Positions 1-12,586 of a stretch of DNA of 64,000 nucleotides are shown here, in pieces. The notes below the pieces were generated by a model. That model was given only the letters and a program-made list of their open reading frames with translations. It was not told the origin of the DNA and did not search any database. The stretch covers positions 15,152,659 through 15,216,658 of the forward strand of contig CM032797.1 of the NCBI GenBank assembly GCA_019155185.1. The letters are read 5' to 3'. The stretch's first letter is position 1. Each line of letters starts with the position of its first letter. The DNA is from Beaufortia kweichowensis. Its lineage: Eukaryota; Chordata; Actinopteri; Cypriniformes; Gastromyzontidae. The position numbers and the translations under genes are program-made.

Positions 1-3000
1 CCAGAGTCAGCTGCTGGAAGACATGACGTTTGGGTCATGTGTCCTTGCAGAAATAACGTGTTTTGTCTGTGCAGTGACACAGAGGTGGTACATGACAAGT
101 TGGTATATAAATAGCTCCTGTAAACACAGGTAGCTGGGTTCAAATCTTGACTAGGTCATGTCTCAATCCTGCACCGCATGTGCTTTCAATTCTCCACTGT
201 CCTGTAAATATAGATTTTCAACACTAAAGTTTAATGTTTAAAAAATTTATAATTTGTTTGGCTGGAAATGATAGGGATAGTAATGTTTCTAGTGGTATTT
301 TTTAACATCAGTAGTGCTTTGACTTGGTAATGCCACCTATCTGAAATGTGGTGAGTGCAGAGAAATATGCAATTGCCTGATATGTCATTTTGATGTATGC
401 TTGATTACAGATATCATAAAATTGGTGTGTGGTAATAGATGGTACTCTGTAGAGCAGATGGATGACACATGAAAAACAAATAAAGAGCGATGCCGCCTCC
501 CTAATATTTCATTTCTATTCATTCCCTAAAAACACCTCTGACCACCTCCCACATCAACCTAACGCCTAAATCCGTAATGCTTCAAAACATGACTGACAAG
601 TCTATTGATGGTAAGCTCTTGTAAATCTGGTTATTTTTATACAGTATTTGTATACAGTATCAATATGCATAAAAAACATTGCAGAAGCAGGTTTGGAGGA
701 GGAGGACTGAGGTTGAAAAATGTACAATACACATTGGTGAAGAGTAAGACTCCACTTTTATTTTGAGTACATATATATATTTTCCTCCTGTTTGAGATTT
801 ATTTGTTTTTATTTATTTATTTGAGGCTTATAACTCGACATGGTAAGGCAATATTTGATTAGAGTTTGTAGTCTGTAAAAAAGTCAAATTGTTAGCCAGA
901 CATGACTGTTTTTTTTCAATGATCTTATTTTATTGCTTAATTCATCTAAAAGTAGGGTTGTGAGGATGATGCACATCATAAATATATAACTTAAACACAG
1001 CAGATGAAATATATGTTTGGTTTTGTATCATACAGTGCTGCAACTATAGACCATAGAGCAAGTATGCTCATAAGAACAGGCTTTCACTGTCTCACCAGCA
1101 GAGGACAGTGTCCATCATATTTTTAATGAGCTCTCCAACAGGGCTTCAGACAGCAGGAGGTCCAACCACACAAGAAGAGATCATGTTGTGTTTCAACCTT
1201 ACTTCAATATCTTTTCTCTGGGTTTCAACATTCACCTCTATATTAGTGCAGCGTCAAGACTCATGCTGCTTTGAGATACTTCTGGTTCAGCAGGATAACT
1301 GTCACTGCACATACTGCACATTTTTACTATAGTTTTACATTTGAATTTTTTTATTAATTAAGAAATATTTTTTTTATTTCGGGCATTAGGTATTTTTAGG
1401 CATAAAAATAACATATGTGTATATTTTTTGTTTGTTTATTGTTATAGAAAACTAAAATATTTGCTTTGCGATCACTGTCTAATTGTAGCAACATAAAACA
1501 ACATCTTTTCATGTTCATGTTTCTCCATCAAAACCATAAGTTACACGATCATCTCCACGCTGCTCTTTGTGTGGTGCTGCACTACAAGTTCTCTACCAGC
1601 TTTCTGTTTTTGACTTCTTTGTTGATGCACCTTTCCATAAACACGCTGTCAGAAACTTCTGCAAATAGCATGTGCTAAATTATGCTGCAAATCTGTTGTG
1701 CAAAAGCACATGCCAACATTTCAAATAATCTAAAGATGGCAGTTGGATATTGAATGTTGGGAAACATTGCTGCTATTTTAACATTGCCCTAACACAAGGT
1801 TAGCATGACTATTAAATGGAGGCGTTTGTTAGCATTTGTTGAGGAACCACATGGATTGAAGTTAAGCAGGACACACAGAAACCATGTCTGTGTGTCTTGC
1901 CTAACTGTGTTTATAGCTAGACGGAGGGTAAAACATCTGCTTTGTAAGGCCCAAGCTGAGTTTCAAGAGCAAATTCATCTGTTGGCTGTATGGACCAGAT
2001 GGAATCTAATGCACATGGGAAAACACACAAGCGCTACTTTTACATTATTTCGGCAGAACCGCGTTATTTATTTATTTGTGTCCCGCTACAGTCTGATCAA
2101 TTTACAAAGTCATCGCACCTTTTTCTCATCGCTAGTCTGTTCAAGAAGCAGATGATAAGATCAATCAATCGCATGCATAGCAGCGGGTGTTAGCGTTCGC
2201 TTCACCAAACCTCGTTCTGCCTCCTCTTCAGGTTTCGTTAGCCGTATCTACCATTATTTATATCACAACAAGTTGGCATTTGGCAGAGGCGACCGTACCC
2301 AGCACGAGTGAGCGTGTCCGTCTTTATTCGTGCGCTTTTTCATATTCATCTCCACGGTTGGCCTTTCCTCGTCGCGGCTAGCTGTGCTAACAGGACACAG
2401 TTGCAGGAATGCACACTTTATCTTTCCACCTTCAGCCTCTATGAATAATAAGCAGAAAAGTTATCCTATGGAGGACCGAGCTGGAATACCTTTTCCGATA
2501 GCACGGTGGCCCGTGCATCCGTGACCGAAGAGAGATGTGCCGTCGTGATAGTTCCCACCCTACGCTCGCCCCTCTCGGCACTTTTGTCACCGTCCCTGAC
2601 TGCGAGGAACAGTTTTGGTAGCAAACAGTGTCAACCTGTCTCTCCATCTTTGACCACCAGCTGGGCTTGATAAGCTAATATGATGTTCTGTTGACACCAA
2701 AGGGGTTGAGCGCAGCATGCAGGCACACGTTGATATTGAAATGCTATTCAGGGCTGGCCACAAAGGGTATTTGCAGTCTCCCGCCATGCTTGTGATTCAT
2801 ATACAGATACAGCGGATATGCTGCATATACTCCAAAGACTGTGGTCTTATTGGTTCTGATGTAATGCGACCTTTAAACTAAGAGCCCCCGGAGAAAGGCG
2901 GGTTTATCTGAGCAGATAAGGCTTTCTTTCTGCCCTGCGAGAATGCATCTATCAGCTCGGCGCAGGGCGTGCTGACAACAGGACCAGCCATCGCTCAACA

Positions 3001-6000
3001 GGCAGGCAGTAGCCACATTACCACGCTGGAGCGACACTGTCCTCTATCAACGTCTTACTTGGATCACTTAAACAGAGCTCGAGAAACACTGTGTCTCGCT
3101 GTGTTTTGCAAAAGCTGTTGGGCTATGCCGAGGGGCAGCTTTATGATTTGATGGAAAATGTCTGATACTGTAAGAGTTAGAACAGAGCTTAGTTTTCTGT
3201 GTATTTTGTAATACTTTATGTACTGAATTTGTAAACTCGTACAGGTGTGTCTACTATACTCTACTACTAATACATTTTTGGACATAGGTCTTCCACCATA
3301 TAGGAAATGTTTTTGACCTGTGTGCTATTTTGACATTTTTTTGTTTTTGTGAATAGGATGCATCCTCAGCTCTTATGGCCTTATGGGATTGCAAAATATT
3401 TAGTAGATGCCAAAACATCACCCTAACCTGATAACTGTTACTGCACATATTGAGCATACGCATGAGAATGCGCTATCCGAACTACAATTTTTTAAAATAT
3501 TTTAGATATATTAATTAATTTGAGGTATTTTTAAACATATCATTAACATTATTATTTTTTTGTTTATGTTTATTATTATGTTTATTATATTATTATCTTG
3601 AGTCATATTTCTTTTCATCAGTATATAGTTTTTCATGATTAGATTAGAATTCAAGTAATATTAAAATGACTAGTGAAATAATCCAAAAGTTCCCCTGAGT
3701 AACGGTGACAGTTCACAGGTTAGGATTGACACACTACTCGTATCATGTACAGTACTGCTTTCTGCATTCTGTGTAGCAGAGAAGCACATATTTCAGTAGT
3801 TTGTTTTTGAGAATCTTATATACAGAAGTACTGGCACAGCATTTGAAAGTGATTATGTTGATTTTCCCCAGCCTTGTTTCCCATTGTGATCATTATAACA
3901 TTACAACACCCATACGATCCAAATTATTGTGCAAAGATTGGAAAATCAGTACCATTATAGGACTCGGGAGAACAGATAACTCCAGCGCTGAATCTGGGCA
4001 CACAGAGATCCATCAAGCGCTGCAGAGTAATCACCTTTAAAGCCCACCAGAATGAGGACTCGAACTATGACATCATCAGTACCTTCCCACAGTTCATCCA
4101 AATTTTAAAGCCCAGTGTGAAGGGCTGAAACTGTATTCATCATCCTGCAGAGGATCAGTGGATTTCTTGGTGGGGGGTCACCATCTCCCAATCTCCAATT
4201 AAAATATTCTTTCACACAGAGTTGTACCTGACCTGCTGTACTCCTCAGAGAACTTTGTTCAGCTGGTGATGTGTTCAGGCACATCTCTTGCTGATAAGCC
4301 CTCCATCAAACACAGCAAGTTAGATATCGGTTCTGCTGTTCTGTGCTTCTCTAATTTCAGTGTGCATCTCATCTGTGGATTAAAGTTTAGCAGAGACACC
4401 AGACATTGCAGAGCAGATGGTTCAGTTCTGCATGCATTTCTAAGCTTTCCCTATTAAAAGTAACAGAAAAAGTTTTACCTCTCTGCTACTGAAGATTGTT
4501 ATGATATTTTATGATTTTTCTCATGACAGCACCCCATCCTCTGTGTGTTTTCTGTCTATCTAATGCATTGTTCTGAAAGCCATTTAGGTTGAGGAAATAA
4601 GTTTTGGGAAATAAAGGAAATAAGATGAAATTACTTTAAAAGACAAGAAGTGAACAGTGAGGGACTGTTTTGAATGGCTAGTTCCTGTAAATGTACTCTT
4701 TTAAATGTGCTGTCACCAAGCTCAGAGCCCATAAGCACCAATGAGGTGGAAACATTCTGAAGAGCAGGTGAAGGGAAATATTAAAACATTACTCATGCCT
4801 GCACTCCGAAGCCAATACTTGAATACTGTAGGAGGTATTCCGAAGATGTGCAGCAAATGTGCAGATGACCAATAGGGGTCTCACTTAAAAAAAAATCCAT
4901 TAGGACATTAAAAAACAGAACAACAAAGGAATACCTTGAAGCTGAATTTTTGCATGAATAGAGTGATGAAAGCTACTAGCATGTTTGCAAACTCTATATG
5001 AAAAGAGTAAATACATTTGTTGTCTAAAAATGATAATTTAGATTAAAACAAATAATGAGTTAGCCTACTTAGATAGCAAACTTTACATTTTTATATAACA
5101 ACTAGTCAAGAACATAATTTTTTGTTTATTATGCATAGAGAGGTTTTGAGTGTAAAGAATACAATAGCAAAACTGCTGGTTAGTGTTCTCTGAGCAGATC
5201 AGCTGTATGGTGAAGATGACCATTTAAAACAGCATCCTTTATTATCCTTTTAGCACACCTGTTTCTCATCTTGTATATCTGTCTATAGTTCCAGTACATG
5301 ATAAACAGGTATTTTCTCTGCCTCGTGTATTAGACAGTCTTAGTTATGTTTGTGCTAGTCGGATTACATGTTTAAGATCATTATAAATTCCTCTATCTTT
5401 TTGAATGCATTCATTTTTACAATTTTTTTTAATGCAACTTTTTTACTCTTTCTGTCCCGAATTGCGCACAACTTGACTTGCAATAAATTATAAAAAATCT
5501 ATTCAATATTTCATGCATGCTTTTACTTCCACTAGTTGACCTAACCTTGCAAATGACATGCACAGATGCATGCATAAATTATTGCAGCATTTAGATTAAA
5601 GATTTTACCCTTCATATTTATTCATAAAAATCGTATTTTCAAGAGAGAATATAAAAGAAGGATAATGGCACAATTTCATTGCATTCTAACAACATATCCA
5701 ATGAAGCGGGATTCTCCCACAAAGTGAGCTCAATTAACCATTCAAGTGTCTAAGAGTCAAACCGAAAGTATTTTCGAGTTGGCAACTTAAATCCCCTAAA
5801 TATGCAAATGCAGGAAAATGTGGGAACAAGATTGTTGGTCAAAGGGACTGCATGTGCTGTACCCTGTAGAAACCTTTCATCTCCTGTCCAAATACCACCC
5901 TTTGGTAAATGGATTCCTTTCGCTTCATTTGCCCTTTTAATGTGCAAGACTAATTTCTGATTACGTAAACTCTGCGGCTGAAATTTGACTCTCACCAAGC

Positions 6001-7162
6001 CAGTGACCTCAAAATGCTTTTAAAACAAATGAAAAAATTACATGCTTTTAAAAACAGAAACAAATAGTCTAAATACAATTTGTGTAGAAATAGAAAATAC
6101 TTTTATCCATATGTTAATGTCAATTATTGTACCGTGAGCTCAAACATACAGAAGAATGATGCTCCATATGGCTATGGTGATATTTGCAATATTGTTCTGC
6201 AATGCCTTGGGTAAGATTATAGAGGCCATGGCCTTTCAAACAGCTGCTTAGCCTTTGCGTGGATCACCCATGGCAATCTGCAGTGGCACAGCTATTTTTT
6301 CTTCTTTGCAAGCCCACTCAATATAGTAATGAAGTCTGCTGTACATCAGCCTTTTGTGTCCGTGGTGATGGTTCCTTCTGTAAGGCAGAGAAAACGTTAG
6401 CACTGAGTGGGCATATCATACACTGCTTTATCATTCAGTGCCTCTACAAGTTGTTTATTTGATGGGAGTTCTGTTATTGAAAGATGCTGTTTTGTCACTC
6501 AAGGCTATCTTGTGAAACACAATTTATCTTGTTTTTCCAAGCCAGAGCAGATTCATGAATATAGCTGATGGGTGACTCAGTGCATGTGGATCTCCCTACA
6601 TGTTAGACCATGGGCACTGCTTTTTATACTTCCTGCATTCCACTTCTGCTTTCTAAAAAATCACTCATTACTGTATGTGGTCTCTTTTTTCTAAAAATGT
6701 TATTTACTTCAATCCCCCTCAAACCAAGCCTTAAAGTTTGTTACACAAACAGTACAGTAGCTGTCAGAGATACACGACGTTTCTCTCTCTTGTCTAAACA
6801 CTCTTCATTCCAGTAAAATTATAAAATGAAATGCAACCAAAAATGTTAAATACATATTGACAGTTGACACATAGGCTATAACGTAAATTAGTCCTATGGT
6901 GTGATATAGCAAAAATAAAAATGTAAATATAAAATATATTAAGAGAGATAAGTCTCCCCATCCTATTTGTAAGTTTAACAATGAAGATAAATCTCTCTCT
7001 TTAATCTTTGTATTATTATTGTTTTTGACATTTTTTCCAATTTTGTCACAACATAGGATACATTTACATATATTTGTCAACTACCCATACACAAACAGAT
7101 GTGATTTTAATACACATTAAATTGTTAGCTTAAAAAGATTCAAACTCACATCCTCCCACACT
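1..7162. other. gene-free flank, downstream of the cadherin gene
   Basis: No coding feature could be supported here. The open frames are short (up to 116 codons), lie in AT-rich sequence and show no recognisable domain. A less AT-rich segment spans about 2180-2960. It contains two facing GATA-factor-like motifs near 2905-2922 (TTATCTGAGCAGATAAGG), which could be part of an enhancer or chance. The rest is AT-rich, with T-runs around 1340-1440 and 3530-3600. Nothing else stands out. Confidence 0.6.
120..215 (+). repeat. possible tRNA-derived SINE relic (DANA/V-SINE-like)
   Basis: The stretch 'ggtagctgggttcaaatcttgactaggtca' (read in parts) resembles the B-box and following bases of the fish DANA family of tRNA-derived SINEs. 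Only a short match can be seen and the A-box side is missing, so this is a weak call from memory of the family consensus. Confidence 0.25.
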
Positions 7163-7355
7163 TGAAGGGATAAAAAATGTGAAAATATTTTCATCATATA
7201 CTCACTCTCATGTTAGTCCAAACCTGTATGACTTTCTTTCTGAGACATTTCTGAAAATATATTTATATGTGTTCCACAATAGAAAGAGTCATAAACAGGT
7301 TCTGAACAACATGAAGGTAAATAAATGATGGCAGATTTTTTTTTCTATCCCTCTG
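7163..7355. repeat. degenerate palindromic MITE, 'agggatagttca' family, copy 1
   Basis: This is a degenerate copy of a short palindromic repeat abundant in cyprinid genomes. The left end reads 'gaagggata..', followed by the 'ctcactctcatg' and 'ctgtatgactttctttct' blocks. These reappear inverted as 'agaaagagtcataaacagg' and 'aaggtaaataaatgatg', and the right end is 'ctatccctct'. It has no coding capacity. The same family occurs at 8189, 23043, 29755, 47568 and 51237. Confidence 0.7.
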
Positions 7356-8188
7356 AGGCAAGCAATCTCTAATGCCTGGATAGCATATGGAAAACTCAAA
7401 GCCTAGATTTATGCATTTGACATACACTTCTATACAGGAACATTTTCTTTTGTGGTGTTTTCTCTTGGTATTGAAGCCATGACTATTGCAACACAATACC
7501 AGTTAAAAGAACACACAGTCCCATCCCCTGTCCAAATCCTCTTTTATCCAAACAACCACACACCTCAGAGGTCATCCGAACTGGACAGGGCTGCAGATGT
7601 ACAGATGATGGATGAGCAGGATGATAAAAAAAACAGGAGAGCACAAGAAAAGGTTGAGCCCCATAGAGACTGTATGTGACAGCAAGGGGAGGTGAAGAAT
7701 GGGGGTCCTGATAGATGAGAACTTGGGGGTGGACGAGCATCACAACAGTGATGAAAGGGTTATTTGAGCTGGAAGGTTCAGTTAGAAATGTAGGGAAAAG
7801 AGAGGTTGTGCTAGTGTTTGTCGTGGTTGATTTTCAGACTGCTCATCTGTGCATCTGTGTGTGACCACCCATGCTCACATCTCTTTATCTCATTCCCAAA
7901 GTAACAGGTTTTGATTGAGGGCTGTGCACAGATCAGCCGTTGACAAATGAGTGTCAGAGGCAGCGTTTTTAGCTCCATGACGGTCTGTTTAAATGTGATC
8001 TTGAAGCAGTCTGTGTTACACCTGTTCATCAATCATTAATATCAGGTGACAGAGCAGAACTTGTAAACAACACACTGCAGTCGCATCTTGTTGCTGTAAT
8101 TGTTTGTCATATCCATAATCTTAAAAAAGCTCCATAAAGCTCAGGCTGCTCTGGTTTAGTGGTCCATTTTAAGCTAAAATAATCTGCT

Positions 8189-8432
8189 AAAGGGATAGTT
8201 CATAACAATTATACCCTCATGTCAGTCAAAATCTGTTTATGAGCCATTCTTCAGTGGAGCACAAAATAAGATATTTGTTTATTGTGTTTAGTGTTCATAC
8301 AATGGAAATCAATTGTGGGTCAATGTTGTTTGATTACCAAAATATCTTCTTCTGTGTTCTGCTGAAGAAAGAAAGTCATACAGGTTTGTAATGACATGAA
8401 ATCATTTTATTTTGAGTGAACTATCTCTTTAA
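8189..8432. repeat. full-length palindromic MITE, 'aaagggatagttca' family, copy 2
   Basis: This is the best preserved copy of the family in the window. It begins 'aaagggatagttca' and ends 'gtgaactatctcttt', which are terminal inverted repeats. Inside are the hallmark blocks 'accctcatgtcagtc', 'gaaagaaagtcatacagg' and 'aatgacatgaaat'. The roughly 244 bp length and palindromic layout indicate a non-autonomous DNA transposon. The family is known to be common in zebrafish and carp; its database name is not asserted. Confidence 0.8.
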
Positions 8433-11400
8433 GAGATGATACTTTACAGTAATGATACCATATAAAAAATTGCATATTAAAATGAAATCCTGTTGATGAC
8501 ATGGATTTCAATGTCACGGACCATTTGTCAAGGCAATATAATGATGTATTTCCATATTTCTTTGCACATGATTTACAGAGACCTGTAGACACGAATCCCA
8601 TCTGACATGTTTGATATTGCTTTTATATTCGCTGCTTCTGTCTTGTATTTTATGAGTCCACTAAAAAAATATGTCAGTCATGTTTTTCTGTTTCTTGCAT
8701 TTTGCATCTGTTGCTAGGACGACAACAGGAAGCTTTTCATTTGGCCTTTTGGCACAAACCCTTTACCCCAGACATTCTGTTAACCCCTTCTTTACAGATC
8801 AGTGCCTCTGTGTTGACCTTCACTTGACAGCTTCACTGAACTAGGTTATTTATGACTAATTATGACTAAATGTCATATGTCATTTTGTACAGTAGTCTGA
8901 AAATATCCAGAATTAAGATGTTTTAGATCTCACGTTGGTGTTTGTCAACACGTTACTACAGTAACCAGCAGAGTGTGCTACAATCATATAGAGATATCAT
9001 TGAATCGGTTGTCTTCAAAAAGACACAAGAATGCTTTCACACTGAGCATATTGTGAACATCTAAATTGTACCAACCCGTACAAATGTCAGGAAACTGTTT
9101 TGCGAAGAAGATGGGAAACTAGATTGAGGCTTGTGGAGGAGTGTACAGATTGTGAAATAAAAGGTGATGTAGGTTAATTTGACTTCTTGCTTTTCCATTC
9201 ACCTGCAGTTATTCATATATTCTTTTGAAATGGTAATAAAATAATCAAAGACAACTTCAGGAATAGGTGCTCGGGGGGAACCGTCTCAGTTCAAACCTGA
9301 AACATTTCTTGAACACTTTTTAATAGGTGTCTATATAAGGCATCTGCCTGATTCGTTTTTCTGATTGAAAGACAGACGGATGCCGGGTCCCCCACCCTTT
9401 TTACCTCGTAACGGCGGAGATAGCTCCTGTCTTTCAGAAGACCAACACCCTTCCTCAAATGTTCATCAATCTGCCTCATTCCTGATGAGATTAGAGGCAA
9501 ACTTTGATCTCTCCCCTCCTGAGGTTTCAGCCTGGCTTTGATGTGTTCCCTTCTTGTTAACGACAGAGCCGATAGTAGATGACAGAATCCCTTCTGGGTG
9601 AGAGAAAGAGATTGAACGACACAGAGAAAGTATATGAGCCGGTGTGGAGTGGACGTGGGTGAGAGATACTCTCTGGTTTGGTATAAAGGAAGAAAACAGG
9701 ACAGGTTGTCAAAGTAGATTGATAGGTGCCGTCTTTTGAGTCTTCGTCCTGCACTCGTAACCCTCCAGCCGCCATGCCGGGGTGCTCTCTGCGGCCCTGC
9801 CTGTGCATTGAACTTTTGTGGAGATGCCCTCATTTATTTCCTCTTCTATAGGAGATGTTTTAAGTGGTCCTCCGGGGTACTAGAGAAAGTGGATTTTATC
9901 TCATTTCCCTCTTCTGCCTGTATGGGGCCATTGCAGCTATGTACAGGGACAGGAGTGTGTTTATTAAGCTACTGTATGCGTTACCAATATCCAGACTCAA
10001 ATTGAATTCAATGATATGAGGAAGGATGTAAATAACACTGGCTATATAATGTGTTTTTACCCAGTTGCTAAGCTGGAAAAAGTGTCACAAAGACAACCCT
10101 TTAATTGCAGCAAAGGTGTGGTGCTTTTTGCATCTTGAACTGCGAGAAAGCCTATCTATAGATAAATTAGTCAGTTGCCAAATGTATTTTTTTACATGCT
10201 TAATAAAGACAATGATATCAGAGATATAGTGTACAATAATAGACCAGCATGCAATTAATTAACAGCTTGATTTTACAAAAAAGACACAGTGTGTAATGAA
10301 AAATGGGCCGTGGGTAATTTTAACCATTCTTCTTGCAAATGTATTGTCTTGCTTCAGAAGACATGTATTAACTGACTATCCAAACTACAATTTTTAGTAG
10401 AGTTATTTTCAAAAATAACATTAACGCTATCATATTTTATTACATTTTTAAGTTTATGTTTATTGCTATTAAAATATTTCGTTTTGAATCTTACACCTAT
10501 CCATCAATATATAGTTTGTTATGATTAGATTAGAATTCAACTTCAACAATCAGATAAGTGCTAAGAAGGATCTTTTGAGAAGGATGACCAGCATTTCTTA
10601 GAAGTGAACAACAGCAAGACCGAATCAACAATATTCAGATAGGACCAACATGGAAATTTATGACATTGTGACCTGGTGTTTTTAGCAGGGGTTGTTGACA
10701 GCTTCATGGATCGCCCTTGATGCACTGTAACTAGAGGTAGGTAAACTTGATTTATCTTGATTTCCCCTCGGGGCTCTCGCTGTCTTTTAACCGTTCATCA
10801 ACCTCTGAGAAACATTTTTTCATTTGTTCTGGATTTATGATATGGTAGTCACTCTAGAATGCAACATGTATTTTTTGTCAGGTGGTGCGGGTAGTAGCAA
10901 ATAGAAGCTGCCAATATTCAGTATCTAGTCTGTTTGTATAATGTATGTACAGTAATGGAATCCCTACAGTATGTGCAAACTGGGTTTCTTTGTTCTGCTC
11001 AGTATATACAGTAGAAATCTATAGTATATTAATAATCCTCGACCGCTTCACCGTTTGGCTTCTCGCTTAAATAATCACACAAGTCTTCTTCTAATAGAAA
11101 GTATTTTTGTAAGCTATCTAATGACGCTGTTTTATCAAGGGAGTTTTCATGTATTAGCAGAGTTATTCCATTCATTCCTGTTTTTGGCATCACAGCATGC
11201 CTAATGAGGTGTGAGCCTTTCGAGAGTTGAAAATTCAAATGTGAAGTCTAACACAATGTGCCCAAGAAAGTGGGACAGTGATGCTTCACGAGAGCCAATT
11301 TCGGCGTATTTTTCACTTATGGCCTCTCTTGATAGAATGTGATATGCGTTTGAAGCACAGGCCTACTTTTACACTACCCACAGTGTCATTATTGTCAAAC

Positions 11401-12539
11401 CGCTGCGGCTCTTTTTGTGATATATTATTCGTTCGTACTAATTGCTATATAGGAAAATGTTAACCAAGACGAGCGTCAGCGTCGACATGGTTCTGAGAAA
11501 AGTGTATAATCATTCACGGAACCGTGTGATCATCTCAACCTGTTTTTGATGTATGGCACAATACGATTAGCCTGCGCACTCTGAACACAGAGAAAAGAAA
11601 AAAATCTTTTATTCTTGAAAGCTCTTAAGACAATGATGGAGTGATGCGTGCGGGGTTCGTGGCCTCACGTCTGAGAGCTCACAGAATGAGAGGTGTGGAG
11701 ATGAGAAGGAACACCTCTCTTCCGAACTAAAGGAATAGTGGTTGAAGTACCATGGATGATTTAGAGGGCCCTCAGTATCTGAAATAATAATGAATAACCA
11801 CAGGCAGATGTGAAGAGCAGGCTGGTGATTAGATCACTTATGCTTAAAACACTTCTAGAATCAAATGCAAGGTTGCGGTAGCTCGAAATTTGGGACGGGA
11901 GCCTAATTGCCTCATGCCTGTTTTTCACCGTGTCCAAAGAAAGAACATGGTTATATCAGCATCCGTATTAACAGGTTACTGCATTCAGACTTTACAGGGG
12001 TGCAGCATTGTGACTTCAGCAGTGAATTTGTTTTATGCTGTGTGTAGCTTGCTGAACTCAGAAGGAAACACGTAAAACCTATTTATCAACAGTCTTTTGC
12101 AATATAGGCTTTTTTTATTGAAGCAACATAAAATATTGGATCGAACTGCTCATCCACTGTTTGGAAAGTTCCACATGCAGTGACATAATCAGCACTTTCT
12201 ATTCAGTAAATCTATAGTAACTGGATTCTTAAGACGTTTATTGCTACACTTTGGGGTTTGGGTTTCTTTCACATAGATTTGTTTCCATTTGAATATGTGG
12301 TCTGTAGTCAAGTTTGTGATACATATCAATAGGAATTCAATGCAACTATAAACATTTTACATATCTTGACCATTATTATGAAAATGACACTGTCTGTGAA
12401 AACCAGGCAAAAGTTTAAAAATCTAATTCTTAGATAACAAGCATCAAAGCTTGATTTTACCTATAAAGATTATTATGATTTCAATCTTTTACTTTTTAAA
12501 AATATCAAGGTTATATTTTTACAGAATGTTCTTTTCATT

Positions 12540-12586
12540 ATGTTGAATTATTTTCAACATGTGATTATAATTTGAATTATAATCAC
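12540..12586. repeat. two back-to-back perfect palindromes
   Basis: The first hairpin has 8-bp arms (ATGTTGAA / TTCAACAT) around a 5-base loop at 12540-12560. The second starts at the very next base with 12-bp arms (GTGATTATAATT / AATTATAATCAC) around a 2-base centre at 12561-12586. Both are directly readable in the sequence. The function is unknown; they may be the core of a decayed MITE or simply AT-rich chance structure. Confidence 0.85.

Noticed and set aside
1805..2155. 116-codon open frame, plus strand
   Set aside because: It overlaps another open frame, has no domain or splice context and ends in AT-rich sequence; consistent with chance.
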